From Stromatinia cepivora (Eukaryota; Ascomycota; Leotiomycetes; Helotiales; Sclerotiniaceae), in contig RCTD01000005.1 in assembly GCA_014898415.1 (NCBI GenBank), positions 2,542,001 through 2,606,000 of the forward strand: a stretch of 64,000 bases of DNA, read 5' to 3'. Shown here one piece after another: positions 61,490 through 64,000 of this stretch. Both the position numbers and the translations under genes were made by a program. The notes beneath the pieces were generated by a model. The model was not told the origin of the DNA, made no database searches, and saw only the letters and a program-made list of their open reading frames with translations. How positions within the stretch are numbered: position 1 is the first letter of the stretch; each line of letters opens with the position of its first letter.

Positions 61490-64000
61490 TATATTTCAAA
61501 TAATAATAATTTTATTAAATTTGGATATCTATATATAATAGATTAATATATTTAGAATATAATCTATTAAATACCCAATATATACTCGAAGATTGATTTT
61601 ATATTATTTCCTATTAATTCCAATTTCTTTATTTTTATCCAAAAGATAAACTTAATATCCATATCTATAGATTTCATTCCAATTGGAACAAAGATTATCG
61701 GATATTTTCTTTATAAGTAAAGGATTATCTTTATAAAGATAATTATAGAATTATATATTGAATATCTTATTAAACGATTTGAAGGATTTGGTCTTCAAAG
61801 AACTTATATTATATAAATAAATAACAGCTTGTATTACTTTTATTCACAATTTATTCAATAAATCTACTATAATCTATATTTTTATTTGTTTTGTGATTAT
61901 TTCTTATTTTGTATGTTCTGATCCTTTATTGAGTTTATATATATAAGATAGGGATAATTTGAGTTCGATATTTTCTTGCTTGATCCATTTCTCAAATAAT
62001 ATTGTTTCTATAATTCCAATAATAGATATATCATTATTCTATTTGATTATTATGATTACTAAACTGTATTTATAATGAATTCAGATTATAAAGCTTTAAA
62101 TAATTACAAATACTTTATTATATATTTTATAATAGATAGGATATAAAAAGATTTTATTATAATATATTTCTTTGATTAATAAGAACTATAATATATTATT
62201 ATACTTTTTATCAAAATCAAAAAGATTCTATTGGATTTTGTAAAAAGGTTAAGATAACTGGTAATCATTTGGAATATAAGAAATGATTTGCTTTATATAA
62301 ATATAAATATAATCAATACAATTAGAACAAATAATACTTTTTATTTTGATATTTTATATTACAAATATTAAATATTCAAAAGTTTCTTTTTTTAAATACC
62401 TAAAGTATTTATATTATATTTTATTTGTATTTTTTCTTAAAAAAAATAAATTATAAGAATAATGGAATATTTTATTTATTTTTCTATTTATTATTAAATA
62501 TATTATAAAAGGGTTATTTATAGGAATAAATAAAAGAATATTCGAATAAATAGAAAATGGTTTGTATTCTAAGAATACAAGATTTTCAGCATAAATATAT
62601 TAAGCAATTATTATATTATTTATATAATCTCCTTTACGAAAAATACAATTATATCCTGAAAACTATAGACCGGTTTTCTTTAATCGAGCCTCCGAAACAA
62701 TATTGATATAAAAACTAAGGATGAATACTATATTGTTTAAGATCAAATCATTATTAAAGTAACCTTCTCTTTTAATGATTCTTTTGATAATACGAACCCT
62801 ACATCCTAGGATTTGGAAACTGGAAATGTTTATTTCTATAAAATCATTAGAATTGAATAATCGATATCGATGATCATTCAATAAAGATATATCATTTATA
62901 ATATATATAGCACTATAATTATCGAATAAAATGTTATTAAACAGATGATATATTTTTACTATTATAAAGTATACTCCTGATTAATTATATCGAACATCCA
63001 AAATAACAATATTGATTGAAGGTCCTGAAGGATTAATGGAATCTTTTTTCCATTTCCTTTTAATCTAATTAGAATGAAATTGCTTTTATAAATATAATCT
63101 TGTTCGATCCCTAATTGCTTATAATTCGTTTTCATTGAATACCCTTTTGAATAATGGATTGATCTTTCCAATAAACGTTAACTCTATGGTTTTACAATTA
63201 TATATAATATGATTATAATCAATTTCATTATTCCATTCAGATTTAATTCTACAAGGATATTCCTAGATTTTCTTAATCCCTTGATTATTTCCAGAGTTGA
63301 TATTCTTTTTATTCTTTTTAAATTTTTTATTATTTTAAAAAAAGATAAATATAAAATATATTCCTTTTTTAGTTTTTAAGGAAATAGAATTCTGAAAGAT
63401 TAATCCTTCAAAAATATCTCCGAATTGCTTGAATGAGAGGTTAGGTAATTCGAATTGATTGTTCATTTCGATTTATATAATTATAGTATTTGTTTAGATT
63501 GGGAGTATCCTGATATCAACGGTTTATAGAAAAGTATTAATAGCGATTTCATCTTATACTTCAATAATCTCATATACAAAAACTTTAATATAGATTATAA
63601 TCCAATCTCTATATTATTTGATAGGGTCGGTTCTGCCGAATGAAGTTTGCACTAAAACAGATCGATATTCTTATAGTACTGCGAGCTTAATAATAATTAC
63701 TATAAATACGAACTTCTTTTTGAATATATTGATGATTATTTTGAATGGAAAAGCTATAATACTCCGACCGAGAACAAATAGTTTTTATAAGGTATATTTG
63801 ATCAATTAACGATTCAATTTATTTATAAATATCTCTAAAAACTTTATGATTCTATATATATTTTTGTTGTCGATATCGATACTTCAATTGAAGAAAAACA
63901 AACTTGAAAAAGATTTCTTGAAAGATAATTAGAAATGAAATAATAAATTTATTAGGAATGAATCCTGATATATTATTATCAAAATCTTTTATTTTTGTAT

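Larger units (their letters stand above)
24041..64000. repeat. AT-rich, RIP-degraded transposon block
   Basis: About 40 kb dominated by A and T with very high TA content and stop codons in all frames. Where several copies of the same element can be aligned by eye (Copia-1 LTRs at 31711, 41665, 49594, 53434 and 56501), the differences I checked are C/T or G/A transitions, the signature of repeat-induced point mutation. Such blocks in filamentous ascomycetes are usually heterochromatic and can form centromere cores, but nothing here proves centromere identity. Confidence 0.9.
56501..64000 (-). mobile_element. Copia-1 copy III, truncated by the right window edge
   Basis: 3' LTR at 56501-56809, followed rightwards (upstream on the minus strand) by the accessory block to about 58740, RNase H and reverse transcriptase to about 60870, the linker ORF at 61489-60878, integrase to about 62300, pre-integrase at 62881-62663 and gag to the edge. 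By comparison with copy I the 5' LTR should lie several hundred bases beyond 64000. This copy has no insertion at the two sites interrupted in copy II, which confirms both empty-site sequences. The base pairs before the LTR read TCTAC, a candidate duplication. Confidence 0.9.

Noticed and set aside
24041..64000. Possible mitochondrial DNA insertion, given the very low GC
   Set aside because: Recognisable content is Copia and Gypsy retrotransposon coding sequence with LTRs and target duplications; no mitochondrial gene motifs seen.
1..64000. tRNA and rRNA genes
   Set aside because: Looked for cloverleaf-like B-box words (GGTTCGAATCC type) and conserved rRNA stretches; none convincing. A GTTCGAATACC-like word near 13092 lacks a matching A box and stems.

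Overview
The window looks like nuclear DNA of a filamentous ascomycete, most likely a leotiomycete of the Sclerotiniaceae/Helotiales type (inferred from protein style; no search was run). The genes carry short introns (about 49-93 nt) with GTATGT/GTAAGT-like donors and CTAAC/CTGAC-like branch sites. They are followed by a roughly 40 kb extremely AT-rich block of dead retrotransposons whose copies differ by C/T and G/A transitions, as expected from repeat-induced point mutation (RIP).

Region 1 (1-23.75 kb) is normal gene space. In order it holds: the 5' end of SSN3/CDK8 (minus, cut by the window edge); an MFS sugar transporter (plus); a possibly broken ORF (minus); a chymotrypsin-fold serine peptidase-like protein with a large charged insert (minus); a 3.2 kb gene-free stretch with tandem and inverted repeats; ARP2 (minus) divergent from a DCG1-like Asp/Glu/hydantoin racemase (plus); NDUFB7, a complex I subunit (minus); a DszC-like acyl-CoA dehydrogenase-fold enzyme (minus); and a divergent pair of unrecognised genes, a 7-exon 1177-aa protein (minus) and a 6-exon 580-aa protein (plus). 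The pair shares an intergenic region containing a small TA-flanked inverted-repeat element.

Region 2 (about 24-64 kb) is transposon graveyard. It can be read as strata. A Gypsy element on the minus strand is the oldest layer. An 8.3 kb Copia element ('Copia-1 II', minus) inserted into its RNase H coding sequence, leaving a CATTC target duplication. Copia-1 II was itself hit by another Copia-1 copy in the opposite orientation (I; 41665-49902, duplication TATAA) and by a different 5.48 kb Copia ('Copia-2'; 32195-37675, duplication GATTG). A third Copia-1 copy (III, minus) starts at 56501 and runs off the right edge. It preserves the uninterrupted sequence at both insertion sites. Paired LTRs are exactly equal in length (309 bp for Copia-1, 166 bp for Copia-2).

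No operon-like or pathway cluster is evident in Region 1. The most unusual observations are the roughly 1.9 kb block with antisense open frames between RNase H and the 3' LTR of every Copia-1 copy, and the divergent pair of unrecognised multi-exon genes at the edge of the AT-rich block. Gene structures were built by hand from splice signals and reading-phase agreement, so exon ends should be treated as strong predictions rather than observations.
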